From Puffinus mauretanicus (taxonomy: Eukaryota > Chordata > Aves > Procellariiformes > Procellariidae), in the NCBI GenBank assembly GCA_023333565.1, contig JAJKFH010002906.1:3054501-3118500 (forward strand): a stretch of 64,000 bases of DNA. Direction: 5' to 3'. Shown in pieces: positions 33,508 through 45,975 of the stretch; the stretch's first letter is position 1, and every line of letters starts with the position of its first letter. The translations under genes and the position numbers were made by a program. The notes below the pieces were generated by a model, which saw only the letters and a program-made list of their open reading frames with translations, was not told the DNA's origin and ran no database searches.

Positions 33508-36500
33508 GTAATAGCTTACATAACATAGTTGTATTTACCCACCTATTTTGATTTTTTTTTTAAATTGACTAAGGAATAAGGTAGTCATACCTATAGTTTT
33601 TTATGTATCTTGACTTTATACAGACACACATATATATGTAATTAAATCCAAAGCTTATTTCCCAATTTCTTTAGGTGATGCCATTTATGATTCTAGTTCA
33701 ACATTATTTCGGGCAGGTTTTTCAAAAACATTCCATAAGACTCATTTTTGCTTTGCATTAATATTTCTCTGTCCAAAATACTTTTTCCTACTCTTCCATT
33801 TTTTTGCTTAGTAACCATGTGGAGGTGGATGATTCACTTCTCTGGTGAAATATAATTCTTTTTCATTTCTTTCTAAGTATCCCAGAATGAATCATCCCTC
33901 TCTCTTCTCATTATAGCTTATAAAACTATTATTTTCCTTTTAGGAAAAACGGGGCCTTAGCTGTTATCATCAAAACCTTACTATTGTACTGATGTAGTCA
34001 TAAGATTTATTTCTACACTATTCGGTTCATGAATCTCACTAATAGATTCACTTGAATGAAAAAGGATTATGACCTGTAGCTGATGAAGGTACAAGACCCA
34101 ATTCCCTATTGTTTGACACAAATGATAGTCAATTAAAAACATACAGAGAAGGGATAAACTACTATCAGAACAGATTATTTTTGAGGGATGCAAGTGACCA
34201 CCCGGGATGAGATTCAGTAGGCACAGGTCTCCTACATTAACAGATTTCATGTCCACAGGCAGATTCTAGATGACTATTAACAGTGTTTTATTAAATGCAC
34301 TTTCACCAGTTTTGTGATTATTTTGTACAGGTATTTTAAAATATCTTTTATTTATAATAGGAAATTCAGAATGTAACTAAACAGTCTCCACATCTCCTTT
34401 ACTTTTTTAGCATAATTTATTTTTACCTGTTTTAGTAATGTTAGTGATGTTGCTTTTTCTGACTAATACATACCTCTTATCCTTCAGAATGTGGATCTAC
34501 TTATACTGCATTTGTTTCATTTAAATTATATTTTAAAATTTCTTCATCCTTCCTGTTGTTCTGTGTAAATTGGCTTAGTGTTGAAGAGTATGCAATTTTA
34601 AAATTAACCCGTTTTTATCCAGTTAACAGTAGATAAATTTTGCTGATTTTATCTAAATAAAATAAAAAGCATCTTCCAATTTTATTTGGCATTTTCAAGC
34701 AAGGTTTTGATGCCACTCGTGTATGAAATTAAGAACCTATTGTTGCTTATACGTAGTTAGAGATTCTAAACGGCTGTTTACAGAATTTTTTTGCACATGA
34801 GAACCTTCCAAAATTAGTCTTCAAAGTTCAGTTTCAAGGGGTAGTAGGGACCTAAAACAAGACTCAGGAAGTCTCAAAAAATATGTGTATTGTGTTTTAA
34901 GTGTGGGTCCAGGCCCTTCTCCAAACTTGCATGGTGCCATTTTTGAGTGATTCTGGAATGCAGTAGAAGCGTTCTTGCCATTTCATTCCTCTTCTTGCAG
35001 CACTGATGGGCCAAGTGATGACACGGCCCTGCATTTGTCAATTTTCATATATATTCCAAAAGGTCCTTGGGGTGACGCCATATGTGAATATGAAACAGAT
35101 AAGTTGGTTTGGGCTATTTTGTAGAACTGAATACCGCATGCTGCAAGTCACTTTGAATATGTATGGAACTGATCAATAGGCATTTTAAGTTATATAGAGT
35201 GTAATGGATTCAAACTGTATGGAGTGCTTGCCAAGGAACATGCATTATCCTTCCTGTGGACCTGCTCTCCACTAAGCAGTGCAAATGTACACTACAGCCA
35301 GTATTACTGTGTAAAGAAATATTTGCTTGGTATCTGCCTATACATAAAAATGTTTAAAATTCAATGTTCATGTCAAGCCTGAAATGTACTTATTGTTCTC
35401 ATTTCTTCCTTTTGTGCGTACCTAAAACTAAGCCTATAATAAAATGCTGTTGAGTATACTTTCTTTTTTAAAGTCTGACTGGAATAAATTTTTTCCTTCC
35501 CTCCTCACTTTTCTCTCCCCTGGTAGGTAGGGCAATCACTAGAGAAATAGAAGATATTAGTCCTTCTGATTTTTTAGCACAAAGGAGATAAAACCCAGCA
35601 TTGCCACCTGCCAGGAGTGCCACCTAAAAACTCAATTTACAGTGTGTGCAGCAAAGGGCGAGTCAAGTGGAGTTATGTGGAGATATGGATCCATGTTCCT
35701 GTCGATGCTGTGCCGCTGTACCACTGTAACACTGCAGAACCGCAGGAAATGTGCAGGATCAAGAAGAGCATTCTAAGGAAGAATAGCTCTATAGTCCAGT
35801 TGTTGAAGCAGTCCCCTACCAGGGGATCATCATAGGTTCTTGTCTGCCAGCTTTTGTTTGTGTATTTTATATGGAATAGTCTTTTGGCAAACCCAACAAA
35901 CAATTCTCAATGAAGAGAAGAAAATTCCTTAGGGTTCAGGAGGGCTTAACCCCATGTTTTTCTCATGGCAAGTACTGTTTCTTCTTCCAAAATGCAAATG
36001 TATCTTAAGCCCTATCCAGGATATCTCATTCTTTGAAAGAACAATAATTGCAGTCTAGGCTCAGGAGAGAATTTCAGACCTGAATCCAAAATGAGGAAGG
36101 GTGCCTAGGTTTTGGGGCACAGTTCCAGACACAGCATAGGATTTCAGGCAAGTTTAGTGATCAGCATTTCCTTGTGTCTTATTTTTGGCTTCTTGTTCAT
36201 CATATAGTTTTTTTTTTTCATTACCCTTCTGAGATGGTCTTCATGCTTTGTACACAAGTTATGTGTGCTTACTTAGCTCTGAGATTTGACTTTCATTCTG
36301 GGAATCAGGCTTAAAATTAAATGTTACAGTGTATCTAAGTTAGATAGGCACTTAAGTCTTTTATTGCATCTAGTCCTCAATAATATGTCTTATGACACAA
36401 AAGAAGTGGTATGGAAAAGATTACCCAGACAATATTTTGTGGAGGTAGACAATGCCCTCCTGTTTCGCAAGGGTGATTCATAATACCTAATTTGTGTGTT

Positions 36501-38589
36501 TAAAGTTATTGAATTACATTTTGACTCATCTGTTTGATAATATATGTGTTTCTGATATGATTAGGAAACAGGTTCTATTCTGAGAACTTTTCTGCCACCT
36601 TTTCAACATTTCTCATTAGCTAATAAATTTCATTGCTTGATTTAAACTGTGTGATTCACCAATATATATCCATATTTATGATTTCCCAATCAAAATTCTA
36701 GAATTAGTACCAGCTGTAGTTTGTTCCATTTATTTTGTATCTTTGAGGTGTCCCATAATATCAACTTATTTTTTATATCATCATGAAACAGTACAGATTT
36801 TCTTTCTTTGGTGGATAATTTCTGTTTTGTTTTTGGTTTTGGTTTTTTTTTCAGTCTACAGTTAGATAGCCTAAATTATGCCAATAGGACCCCAGGCAGC
36901 CAAGGCCATGGAGTGGAACTGCTCCATTCTTTCTTTAAAGCATACAAGATAACAAAATCAATCTTTATATCTTTCAATCTTTAAAGATGTGTTTTGTCAG
37001 AAATATAATAAACAAAAAACCCCGACATAAACTCAAACAAGGAGAAAGGGTCTTGCTTTTCAGTGAGCAACTCTTAAATTGAATAATTTCTCTATAGTCT
37101 GGATCCCCTTTGTTCACCTCTGCTGAAAGTTCCTTGTTTTTCTTATAAGTCTCTTGGCTCTATTTATATTTAAAATTCCCCATTTTCTGTGTTTTTCTCT
37201 GGCTGCTTCACTGTGTATTTCAGATATTTCTTCCACTGGAGCTTGCTCAGTAACTCTTGAGAAAAGGCCAAGTCTTCTGGGGCAGGAGTCAATCTAGTCC
37301 AGGGTAAAACAGGCATAACAAGGCACAAAGGAAAACTTCCTCCCTCAGCCCCAGCTACTTCAGTTTTTAACAAACATCACAATGCTCAAATAGTAAGTTA
37401 TAGTAAATGAATAATATAAATATTCCTTTTGTTACAACAACTCACACACTTATCTACAAATCTAGTGAATTTTCATTTGCTTTATTTCTGATTGTTTGTG
37501 GAAAATAACTGAGCTTAGAGCCTAAATTTGTCCTATGAGACACACAGAAATTTTTTTTTGCCAGGAAATAATGGAGAAATTGTCTTACATTTTCATTTGT
37601 GAAAGAGGACTGGAAAAGATATGTGGTGGGTTTTTTTTCCTAATAATCTGAAAAGAAGTAATTTCTGAGAAACAAAAAAATACTGAAAAAGGAATTTCTA
37701 TAGGTGGAAAGAATTCTACTCTCCAAAGTTGTTTTTTTTTTACTGCACAAACCACATTTTCTGTATGTAGAAACATTTCCTTTTGTTCTCCCAAATATTT
37801 GTAATTGTATTCATCTCCATTGTAGCAATAGCAGATGAATGTTGTAGCTATGCTATACGTAAGCAACAATATTCAGTAGCGTGGTCCAGTGTTTTCCAAA
37901 AAAGTAGCTATCTGGATAGCACAGACCTTCTGCTTTCTTACTTAAGAAAATGAAAACTGAATTTTTAAAACAACTTGACTCCAGTGCTCTCTAAAATGGT
38001 ATTTCTTTAAATTGCTTCATCTTAAGAATTGTGTCACTTAGCAGCAATAGAAGCTTTTGAAAATCTTAGCCACGTTGACCAAACCATTATTCATGGAGTA
38101 AGAGACAAATTAAAAAAATGGAATTTTTTTGTCTGAAGTGGTTGCAGAAGAAATTTTCTGCTTTTTGCTTGTCCTTATGTTTAAAAACATACCTTATACC
38201 AGCCAAAGTCTAACACTGAGAAGGTATTCTGGATATAATCTGGCCACATAAACCCAGTCATGGCACAATGTTGATGTTAAGCTAGTAGGCATGACCACCT
38301 ATATTGAAGAAAATGGCTGCATATAGACTTGTATTGGAAAAGACTGAGTAATGTGCTCTGATGTGTGTTCTGTCTGGGGAAGGCAAGGTATCTGCTAATC
38401 TGAGCATTGTACTCCGATTTCTGATGTATATTTACTTATAGACTCCTCCAGTGTCATCAAGAATACCTGAATATCATTTACGGGTTTCTCACCCTGCTAC
38501 TTCTCTCAGCGCTCATTTCTTCTTATCACCAAGTTTAACATGCCCTGGCCTCTCTGTAATGCAGATAAATAAATTATTCTTCCCTATAG
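33508..38589. other. Gene-free stretch
   Basis: Five kilobases of AT-rich sequence. The frame at 35617-35835 has moderate complexity, but no homology is recognised and there are no splice signals of note. T-rich runs occur near 36810-36852. Confidence 0.35.
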
Positions 38590-39720
38590 CAGATTGTAGC
38601 TGTTCAAGGAGATACATTTCCTACCACCAAGACAGCATCCACTTGGACGAAAGCCATCGCCAGGAGAAACGTGGCGACCCAGACGGAGCCCCTACGCAAA
38701 CATACATCTGTCCAGGTCTCTGGCTGCAGGGAGTGCCTGAGGCTGTCCCTTGAGCAGGGGGGCAGCAGAGACGACGCCTGTGTGCGCTGCGACCAGGTGG
38801 ATGATCTGCTCAGCCTGGTGGCAGAGCTGAAGGAGGAAGTGGAGAGGCTAAGGAGCATCAGGGAGTGTGAGAGGGAGATAGATTGGTGGAGCCACACCCT
38901 ACCGTCCCTGAGGCAAGGGCAGCACATGGAGGCTCCGCAAGAAACGGAAGAACCCCTGCCCTCTTGCCGCCAGGCAGAAGGAGGAGACCCAGGCGACGGA
39001 GGGGAATGGACACAGGTCCCTGCTCGGGGTGCCAGGCGAACCCCCGCCCGGCCTCCCTCACCTCAACCTTCCCAGCTGCCCCTACACAACAGATATGGGG
39101 CTCTGGAACTTGAGGGGCAGACGAATGAGGACGAAGATGAAGGCCCATCCAGGGGGTTGCCCGAGGCGAGGCAGCCAGCCCCACAAATTACGACTGCCTC
39201 CGCTAAGAAAAAAAGGAGGGTAATTGTCATAGGTGATTCCCTTCTGAGGGGGACGGAGGGCCCAATTTGTCGGCCAGACCCATCCCACAGGGAAGTCTGC
39301 TGCCTCCCTGGGGCCCGGGTTAAGGACAACACTAGGAAGCTCCCTGGTCTCGTGCAGGCCTCCGATTACTACCCACTACTGGTTATACAGGCTGGCAGTG
39401 AGGAGGTTGCTGAGAGAAGTCCCGAAGGGATCAAAAGGGACTTCAGGGCACTGGGGCGACTGGTGGGAGGATCGGGAGCACAGGTAGTGTTTTCCTCGAT
39501 CCCTTTAGTGGCAGGGCGGAACACTGAAAGGAACAGGAAAACTCATCGGATCAACACATGGCTTAGGGGCTGGTGCCTTCAGAATTTTGGCTTCTTTGAC
39601 CACGGGGAGGTCTACACGGCACCGGGCCTGCTGGCGACGGACGGAGTTCAGCTGTCTCGCAGGGGGGAAAGGATTCTCGCATATGAGTTGGCGGGGCTCA
39701 TCGAGAGGGCTTTAAACTAG
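38590..39720 (+). CDS. CR1 ORF1 protein (5'-truncated)
   Basis: The frame is open from 38590 to TAG at 39718-39720, about 376 codons, with no ATG near the start; the true N-terminus is missing. Counting from the GTG at 38671 as residue 1, a CX2C-X14-CX2C motif (CREC...CVRC, residues 19-40) may bind metal. A short coiled coil follows (VDDLLSLVAELKEEVERLRS). A low-complexity linker comes next, then a C-terminal SGNH/GDSL-esterase-like domain from VIVIGDSLLRG (nucleophile Ser190) to DGVQLSRRG. CR1 ORF1 proteins bind RNA and self-associate, acting with ORF2 in retrotransposition. The expected catalytic His of the DGxHLS motif is Gln327 here. ORF2 begins 62 bases downstream. Confidence 0.85.
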   Translation, partial: QIVAVQGDTFPTTKTASTWTKAIARRNVATQTEPLRKHTSVQVSGCRECLRLSLEQGGSRDDACVRCDQVDDLLSLVAELKEEVERLRSIRECEREIDWWSHTLPSLRQGQHMEAPQETEEPLPSCRQAEGGDPGDGGEWTQVPARGARRTPARPPSPQPSQLPLHNRYGALELEGQTNEDEDEGPSRGLPEARQPAPQITTASAKKKRRVIVIGDSLLRGTEGPICRPDPSHREVCCLPGARVKDNTRKLPGLVQASDYYPLLVIQAGSEEVAERSPEGIKRDFRALGRLVGGSGAQVVFSSIPLVAGRNTERNRKTHRINTWLRGWCLQNFGFFDHGEVYTAPGLLATDGVQLSRRGERILAYELAGLIERALN

Positions 39721-39782
39721 ATTAGAAGGGGGAAGGGGATAAAACCAGGCTCACTAGAGAAGAGCCTAGGGGCGGCACGCCA

Positions 39783-42577
39783 ATGTCGGGGGAGAAATCG
39801 GCAGCCCAGCTCAAGTGCCTCTATACCAATGCACGCAGCATGGGCGGCAAACAGGAGGAGCTGGAAGCCATTGTGCAGCGGGTAGCTATGACTTAGTTGC
39901 CATCACGGAAACATGGTGGGATGAGTCTCACGATTGGAGTGCTGCAATGGATGGCTATAAGCTCTTCAGAAGGGACAGGCGAGGAAGGAGAGGAGGTGGG
40001 GTAGCCCTGTATGTTAGGGAGTGCTTCGACTGTCTAGAGCTCAATGGTAGTGATGACGAGGTCGAGTGCTTGTGGGTAAGGATGAGGGGGAAGGCCAACA
40101 AGGCAGATATCCTGCTGGGAGTCTGTTATAGACCACCTAGCCAGGATGAGGAGGCAGACAAAATATTCTACAAGAGGCTGGCAGAAGTCTCCCAGTCGCT
40201 AGCCCTTATTCTCGTGAGGGACTTCAACTTTCCGGACGTCTGCTGGCAGTACCACACGGCAGAGAGGAAACAGTCGAGGAGGTTCCTGGAGTGTGTGGAG
40301 GATAACTTCCTGACGCAGCTGGTAAGCGAGCCCACCAGGGGAGGTGCCTCGCTTGACCTGCTGTTTACAAACAGAGAAGGACTGGTGGGAGATGTGGTGG
40401 TCGGAGGCCGGCTTGGGCTTAGCGACCATGAAATGGTAGAATTCTCGATACTTGGTGAAGTAAAGAGGGTGGCCAGCAAAACCTCTACCATGGACTTCCG
40501 GAGGGCGGACTTTGGCCTGCTCAGGACACTGGTCGAGAGGGTCCCTTGGGAGACAGTCCTGAAGGGCAAAGGGGTCCAGGAAGGCTGGACGTTCTTCAAG
40601 AAGGAAGTCTTAAAGGCGCAGGAGCGGGCTGTCCCCATGTGCAGCAAGAAGAACGGGCGGGGAAGGCGACTGGCCTGGCTGAATGGGGAGCTCTGGCTGG
40701 GACTCAGGAAAAAAAGGAGAGTTTATCACTTGTGGAAGAAGGGGCAGGCAAGTCAAGAACAGTACAGGGATCTCGTTAGATCGTGCAGAGAGGGAATTAG
40801 AAAGGCAAAAGCCCGGCTAGAACTCAACCTGGCCACTGTCGTGAGAGACAACAAAAAATGCTTTTACAAGTATATTAATGACAAAAGGAGAGCCGAGGAG
40901 AATCTCCATCCTCTATTGGATGTGGGGGGGAACGTTGCCACCAGGGATGAGGATAAGGCTGAGGTACTCAATGCCTTCTTTGCCTCAGTCTTTAGCAGTC
41001 AGAGCAGTTATCCTCAGGGTACTCAGCCCCCTGAGCTGGATGACAAGGACGACGAGCAGGATAGACCCCCCATAATCCATGAGGAAGAAGTTAACGACCT
41101 GCTACGCCACCTGGATGCTCACAAGTCTATGGGGCCAGATGGGATCCACCCGAGGGTACTGAGGGAGCTGGCGGAGGAGCTTGCCGAGCCACTTTCCATC
41201 ATTTACCAGCAGTCCTGGTTAACTGGGGAGGTCCCGGACGACTGGAGGCTCGCCAATGTGACGCCCATCTATAAGAAGGGCCGGAAGGAGGATCCGGGGA
41301 ACTACAGGCTGGTCAGCCTGACCTCGGTGCCGGGGAAGATCATGGAGCGGTTTGTTTTGAGGGCGCTCACGAGCCATGTCCAGGACAACCAGGGGATCAG
41401 GCCCAGCCAGCACGGGTTCATGGAAGGCAGGTCCTGCTTGACCAACCTGATCTCCTTCTATGACCAGGTGACCCGCCTAGTGGAGGAGGGAAAGGCTGTG
41501 GATGTGGTCTACCTGGACTTCAGTAAAGCCTTTGACACTGTCTCCCACGGCATTCTCCTAGAGAAGCTGGTGGCTCACGGCTTAGACAGGTACACTCTTC
41601 GCTGGGTAAAAAACTGGCTGGACGGCCGAGCCCAGAGAGTTGTGGTGAACAGAGTTAAATCCAGTTGGCGGCCGGTCACGAGCGGTGTTCCCCAGGGCTC
41701 AGTTTTGGGGCCGGTGTTGTTTAATATCTTTATCGATGATCTGGATGAGGGGATCGAATGCTCCCTCAGTAAGTTTGCAGACGACACCAAGCTGGGCGGG
41801 AGTGTTGATCTGCTGGAGGGTAGTAAGGCTCTGCAGAGGGACCTGGACAGCCTGGATCGATGGGCCGAGGCCAATTGTATGAGGTTCAACAAGGCCAAGT
41901 GCCGGGTCCTGCACTTCGGCCACAACAACCCCAGGCAACGCTACAGGCTTGGGGAAGAGTGGCTGGAAAGCTGCCCGGAGGAAAAGGACCTGGGGGTGCT
42001 GGCTGACAGTCGGCTGAACATGAGCCGGCAGCGTGCTCAGGTGGCCAAGAAGGCCAATGGCATCCTGGCCTGTATTAGGAATAGTGTGGCCAGCAGGAGC
42101 AGGGAGGTGATCGTTCCCCTGTATGCGGCACTGGTGAGGCCGCACCTCGAATCCTGTGTTCAGTTCTGGGCCCCTCACCACAAGAAGGACATGGAGGTGC
42201 TGGAGCGTGTCCAGAGGAGGGCAACGGAGCTGGGGAAGGGCCTGGAGCACAAGTCTGATGGGGAGCGGCTGAGGGAACTGGGGGTGTTCAGCCTGGAGAA
42301 GAGGAGGCTGAGGGGAGACCTCATCGCGCTCTACAACTACCTGGAAGGAGGTTGTAGCGAGGTGGGGGTTGGTCTCTTCTCCCAAGTAACTAGCGATAGG
42401 ACGAGAGGAAATGGCCTCAAGTTGCGCCAGGGGAGGTTTAGATTGGACATTAGGAGAAATGTCTTTACTGAAAGAGTGGTCAGGCCTTGGAACAGGCTGC
42501 CCAGGGAAGTGTTAGAGTCACCATCCCTGGAAGTATTTAAAAGACGTGTAGATGAGGCCCTTAGGGACATGGTGTAG
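39783..42577 (+). CDS. CR1 ORF2: AP endonuclease - reverse transcriptase, one frameshift
   Basis: The likely start is ATG at 39783 ([20 protein letters not shown]). That frame hits TAG at 39894-39896, but the +2-phase frame then continues as [13 protein letters not shown] without further stops to TAG 42575-42577. A single-base deletion near 39888 explains this; the 920-codon open frame that begins at 39815 has an artefactual first ~24 residues. Numbering from 39815, endonuclease motifs are TETWW (31-35), RDFNFPDV (135-142, normally GDFN) and SDHEMV (203-208). RT motifs are LDFSKAFD (567-574), [11 protein letters not shown] (623-633) and FADD (654-657). Together they nick target DNA and copy the element's RNA in the nucleus. 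Arg135 and the frameshift should disable it. Confidence 0.9.
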
Positions 42578-42641
42578 TGGGCATGCTGTGTTAGATTGAC
42601 GGTTGGACTCGATGATCTTAAAGGTCTTTTCCAACCTTACT

Positions 42642-42668
42642 GATTCTATGATTCTATGATTCTATGAT
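42642..42668 (+). repeat. CR1 3'-terminal ATTCTATG tandem tail
   Basis: ATTCTATG repeats three times with a partial fourth unit, directly after the conserved CCAACCTTACTG. This short tandem replaces a poly(A) tail in CR1 elements and is the place where reverse transcription is primed. The copy at 10262-10290 has the same tail. Confidence 0.9.
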
Positions 42669-45600
42669 CTTCCTTAGTTGTAACATACACAGGGTCATCT
42701 TGCAGCATAAAACTACAGCTGTCTTACAGAAACTATGGAGCTGGATTAATTTTTCCTCCTTCTAAATCAGATAGACCTCACCAGGGAACTCATTATCTTT
42801 GAGGGACCTCTCTAAAAATAAGTTTTGTTATGTTGGATCTCACCTTGTGGATTCACTCCATGTCTGCCATCAATACGGCAAGAGGATCAGTGATGTTTTG
42901 TCCTGTTTTTTTGTCTCCCAATGATATGATTGAAGCTCTCAAAGTTTGTTTTGAGAAGGAGAAAAGCAAAGAATAATTTTACTGAGTTTTGGAAAATGCT
43001 AGATTCCAAAATGGTGGAGTTACAAAGGATTTTTTTTCTTGAAGTATGGATAGACACTATGTCAAAATTTGCTCCTGAGCATCCTACATTTATGCAAATA
43101 AAAATACGAGGATTTTGACATGAATTACGAAGTAGGGATTTTAGAATCTGAATACACATCTAACTTTGCAGACGGACTCCAAACTATGATGGGACTAGCT
43201 CAAATCCCCAGAAATAATGTCTGAACTTTGTAAGGGGAACTACGCCCAGATCTGGATTTGAGTTTAGCAGGTGGAGCCCATCTGTATTTTGAAATCACAT
43301 TACATGAGTGTACAGGGTACATGTGAGAGAGGAATGCTTGATGAGGGTTGCTATCACCCAGAAACAAAATACATTTTATAAACCTGTGTGCTCAAAGAAA
43401 AACTTGACAGGTGGCACCCTAATGGGAGTTTGAACCTGCACAAATTTGCCACCTCTAACTTCCACATTGCTTGCAAAAACAAACTGACAGACCTGACTGG
43501 CTTTTCTTGACATAGCTTTAAAGCAGGGCATTGTTTCAGAGTGCATTAGCATACACAGGCAATGGCAAGACACGCTTGATTTAAAGTTTTTTTATTTCTG
43601 GGTTTTTGGATTTTATTTGTGGTGGTTTTTTTTCTCCTTTTTTGTCACTGATGGTGCAGAACCTGCTCTGGCTCATCATTCTTTTTTAATCTGGCCCAGC
43701 GATGAAACACACAACTGGGGCAAGCTTGGCAGTTGAACGATCCAGATGCTAAACTCCAGGATTAATTTCTCTAGCAGAGGCATCTGGGAGTCAGATACTC
43801 TCCCCTGGCTTTCCTGGCAGCTTGGTTTAACCCCCAGCAATCCAAAAGGCTCATTTTTGTGTTAGACTGGGAGTTCAGTTATCCTGGCAGGTAAAGGACT
43901 GCCAGATTGACTTTGTCAAATGAAAGAATTTGTATTTAAATATCAGTGCCTTCATTCTCCCAGCAATGGGAGCTCAGTCATTGAAGACTTCTGTATTTGC
44001 TAATGATGCTTACCTTTGGCATCTTCCTCAGAATGTGACAAAAGAAGGAAGTTGACATTAACAAGTGAGAACAATGAAGGGGAGGGGAAAAAATCCAGCA
44101 GTAGTAGAGTGACATTAAAACAGGGAATGTAATTCTGATCCATGAAGAGTGAAAAATCAAAGTAGTTTCATTCATGTAGAAATGTAAAATTAGTGTAAAT
44201 TACATCAGATCAGCATCATTTGACCTTAACCTGTTGCCCTTTTTGTTCTTTTTTTTTTTTAAGAAGCGATCTTCTTTTATACTTGATGACAGGGAAATAA
44301 TTTACAACAGAACTGGAGAATTAAGAAATCTTGCATCTTCCAGTAAACCTTTTCCCTTGTAGCAGTACTACTTCATGAAAAGTAAGCCCTAAATATTAAA
44401 CTTAATTCAACTTCTAAATCATGTATAATGTAGTTGCATTGACTATTAGTCGTCAGAAGCCCTAAAGCAGTGTAAACACAGTATGGATTTCCGATGATAG
44501 TGTAAGAGTATTGCATTGGCTTTTTAAAAATAATGTATTTTTATTTTTATCAAGCAATACAGGTTGAAGGTGCACTACACACTAGGTGACAAATATGTCA
44601 TTTCACAAAAATATAATTAGTGATAGAACTAAGATGAATGAGAATGAAAGTGTAACTACCACAGAAAAATAATTAACACCACCTATATGTAATACAGTGA
44701 ATGCTCAGTTTCACATTTGAAAACAGTTTCTTTTATATGACCGTATGTAAGCTAATAGTATGCACTTTTGTAATATCACAGCAACCACTGGTTAAAACAA
44801 AAAAAAAGCCCCAATATAGTGTGCATCTCAAAATCAGGTAGGGTTATGTTCAAATAATTTTTTCCTCTTCCTGCTAATGGGTCATTCAAACCCATTTTAC
44901 AATATCTACTGATGAATACTATCTTTAAAAGCGGAAATTCAGCAAGCTTTGTGGAACAGTGGGAAAAACTGGAAGTGAAAAATGAAAATTAAACCCCACA
45001 ATCAATGTTTTCAGCACAGAGACAGAAGGTGATCTTAAATGTTACATTTATTTTAAAGATTTATTCTGCTGTTTCTAATAGCATCCTTGACCAAACGAGC
45101 ACCAGAAGTGCTCTGTGGGAGAGGAGTTAGAATCCAGCTCTAGCAGAGGAGGGAGAAGGCTACAATTTGGGATTTCTCCTTTGCTTTCCTGGATGAATAC
45201 ATTCTACCCAGAGCATAGAAATAAATCCGTTATCCTGAAGGCAATGAATGAGCTTATGCTCATTGTTTCCACATTTGTGCTGTATGCACACTTCAGCTAG
45301 CATGCAGTCAAGGTCAGATGGATTTTATTTAAGAGATGATAATTATGTGTATGCAGTGTAAGTAGTGCGTCTGTTTATGTGTTGATCTGAAAAGTGATCT
45401 CAGAGTTTTTTGGCTGCAATCAAGCTCTAATATGATGCCAAGATCTGTGACCTGTGGTTCATTGGTGGGAGCACAGGTCTTAGAGATGTTCGTGAGCAAT
45501 CAATTACATGCTCTTGATTAGAGAATTTTGGAGTATGGCTTTGGTCAAGGCCTTGTCAAGTGAAATAGACCCAAGAAATGATGGATCAGCAGAGGGATTA

Positions 45601-45835
45601 AAGTCTGGTCTAAAGAAATACATTGACGTGTCTCTGGGGATAATCAGACCTTTACTCCAATTAAGGATAAGTCAGCAGTATTATATATGTGAAAAGAACA
45701 TGAATAGTCTCTAACCTGTGTTCTTGTCACCTTGTAAAATTAGAGTTTTCTTGCCTGGGGCAGGATCCTTTACAGCAAGTATGCTGCAAAGTTGTATTAA
45801 GTCACCTGACAGCATTTCTTACACCCCCCCCAAAC

Positions 45836-45975
45836 ACTGTCATTATGGGTGAGATCCTGACCCAATTGAAATCAAAGACAAAATTTCCACTGACTCTCCT
45901 GGGGCCATGATTACAGGGTTTTACCTTACAATCAAATTTTATTTGATTTGCAGTAAATGTGAGACTTTGCAGATT
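45836..45975. repeat. Possible ancient interspersed repeat
   Basis: The phrase GAGATCCTGACCCAATTGAA, ATCAAAGACAAAATTTCCAC, TGACTCTCCTGGGGCC resembles a recurring sauropsid repeat motif in which a 'gaaatcaatg...actcccattgac' core is typical. This rests on memory of the motif, not on an alignment, and the family is not named. Confidence 0.25.

Larger units (their letters stand above)
38590..42668 (+). mobile_element. Long, young CR1 LINE with ORF1 and ORF2
   Basis: This ~4.08-kb CR1 contains most of ORF1, all of ORF2, the 3' UTR (GGTTGGACTCGATGATCTTA) and a fresh tail with repeats of ATTCTATG (42642-42668). The left edge is placed where the ORF1 frame opens after a stop, near 38590. There is no 5' UTR or ORF1 initiation codon, so it is slightly 5'-truncated. 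GC content jumps from about 38% in the flanks to well over 50% inside. The open frames of 349+ and 920 codons mark it as much younger than the other CR1s here. One frameshift at the start of ORF2, and changes at conserved motifs, suggest it is not active. Confidence 0.93.

Noticed and set aside
35617..35835. 72-codon frame with varied composition
   Set aside because: No homology recognised, no convincing splice sites, and comparable frames occur throughout the window.
38604..42570. Antisense open frames opposite the young CR1 (for example 41699-42385, 40168-40647, 42337-42570)
   Set aside because: They mirror the GC-rich, stop-poor sense frames of ORF1 and ORF2. No independent motif or start context.
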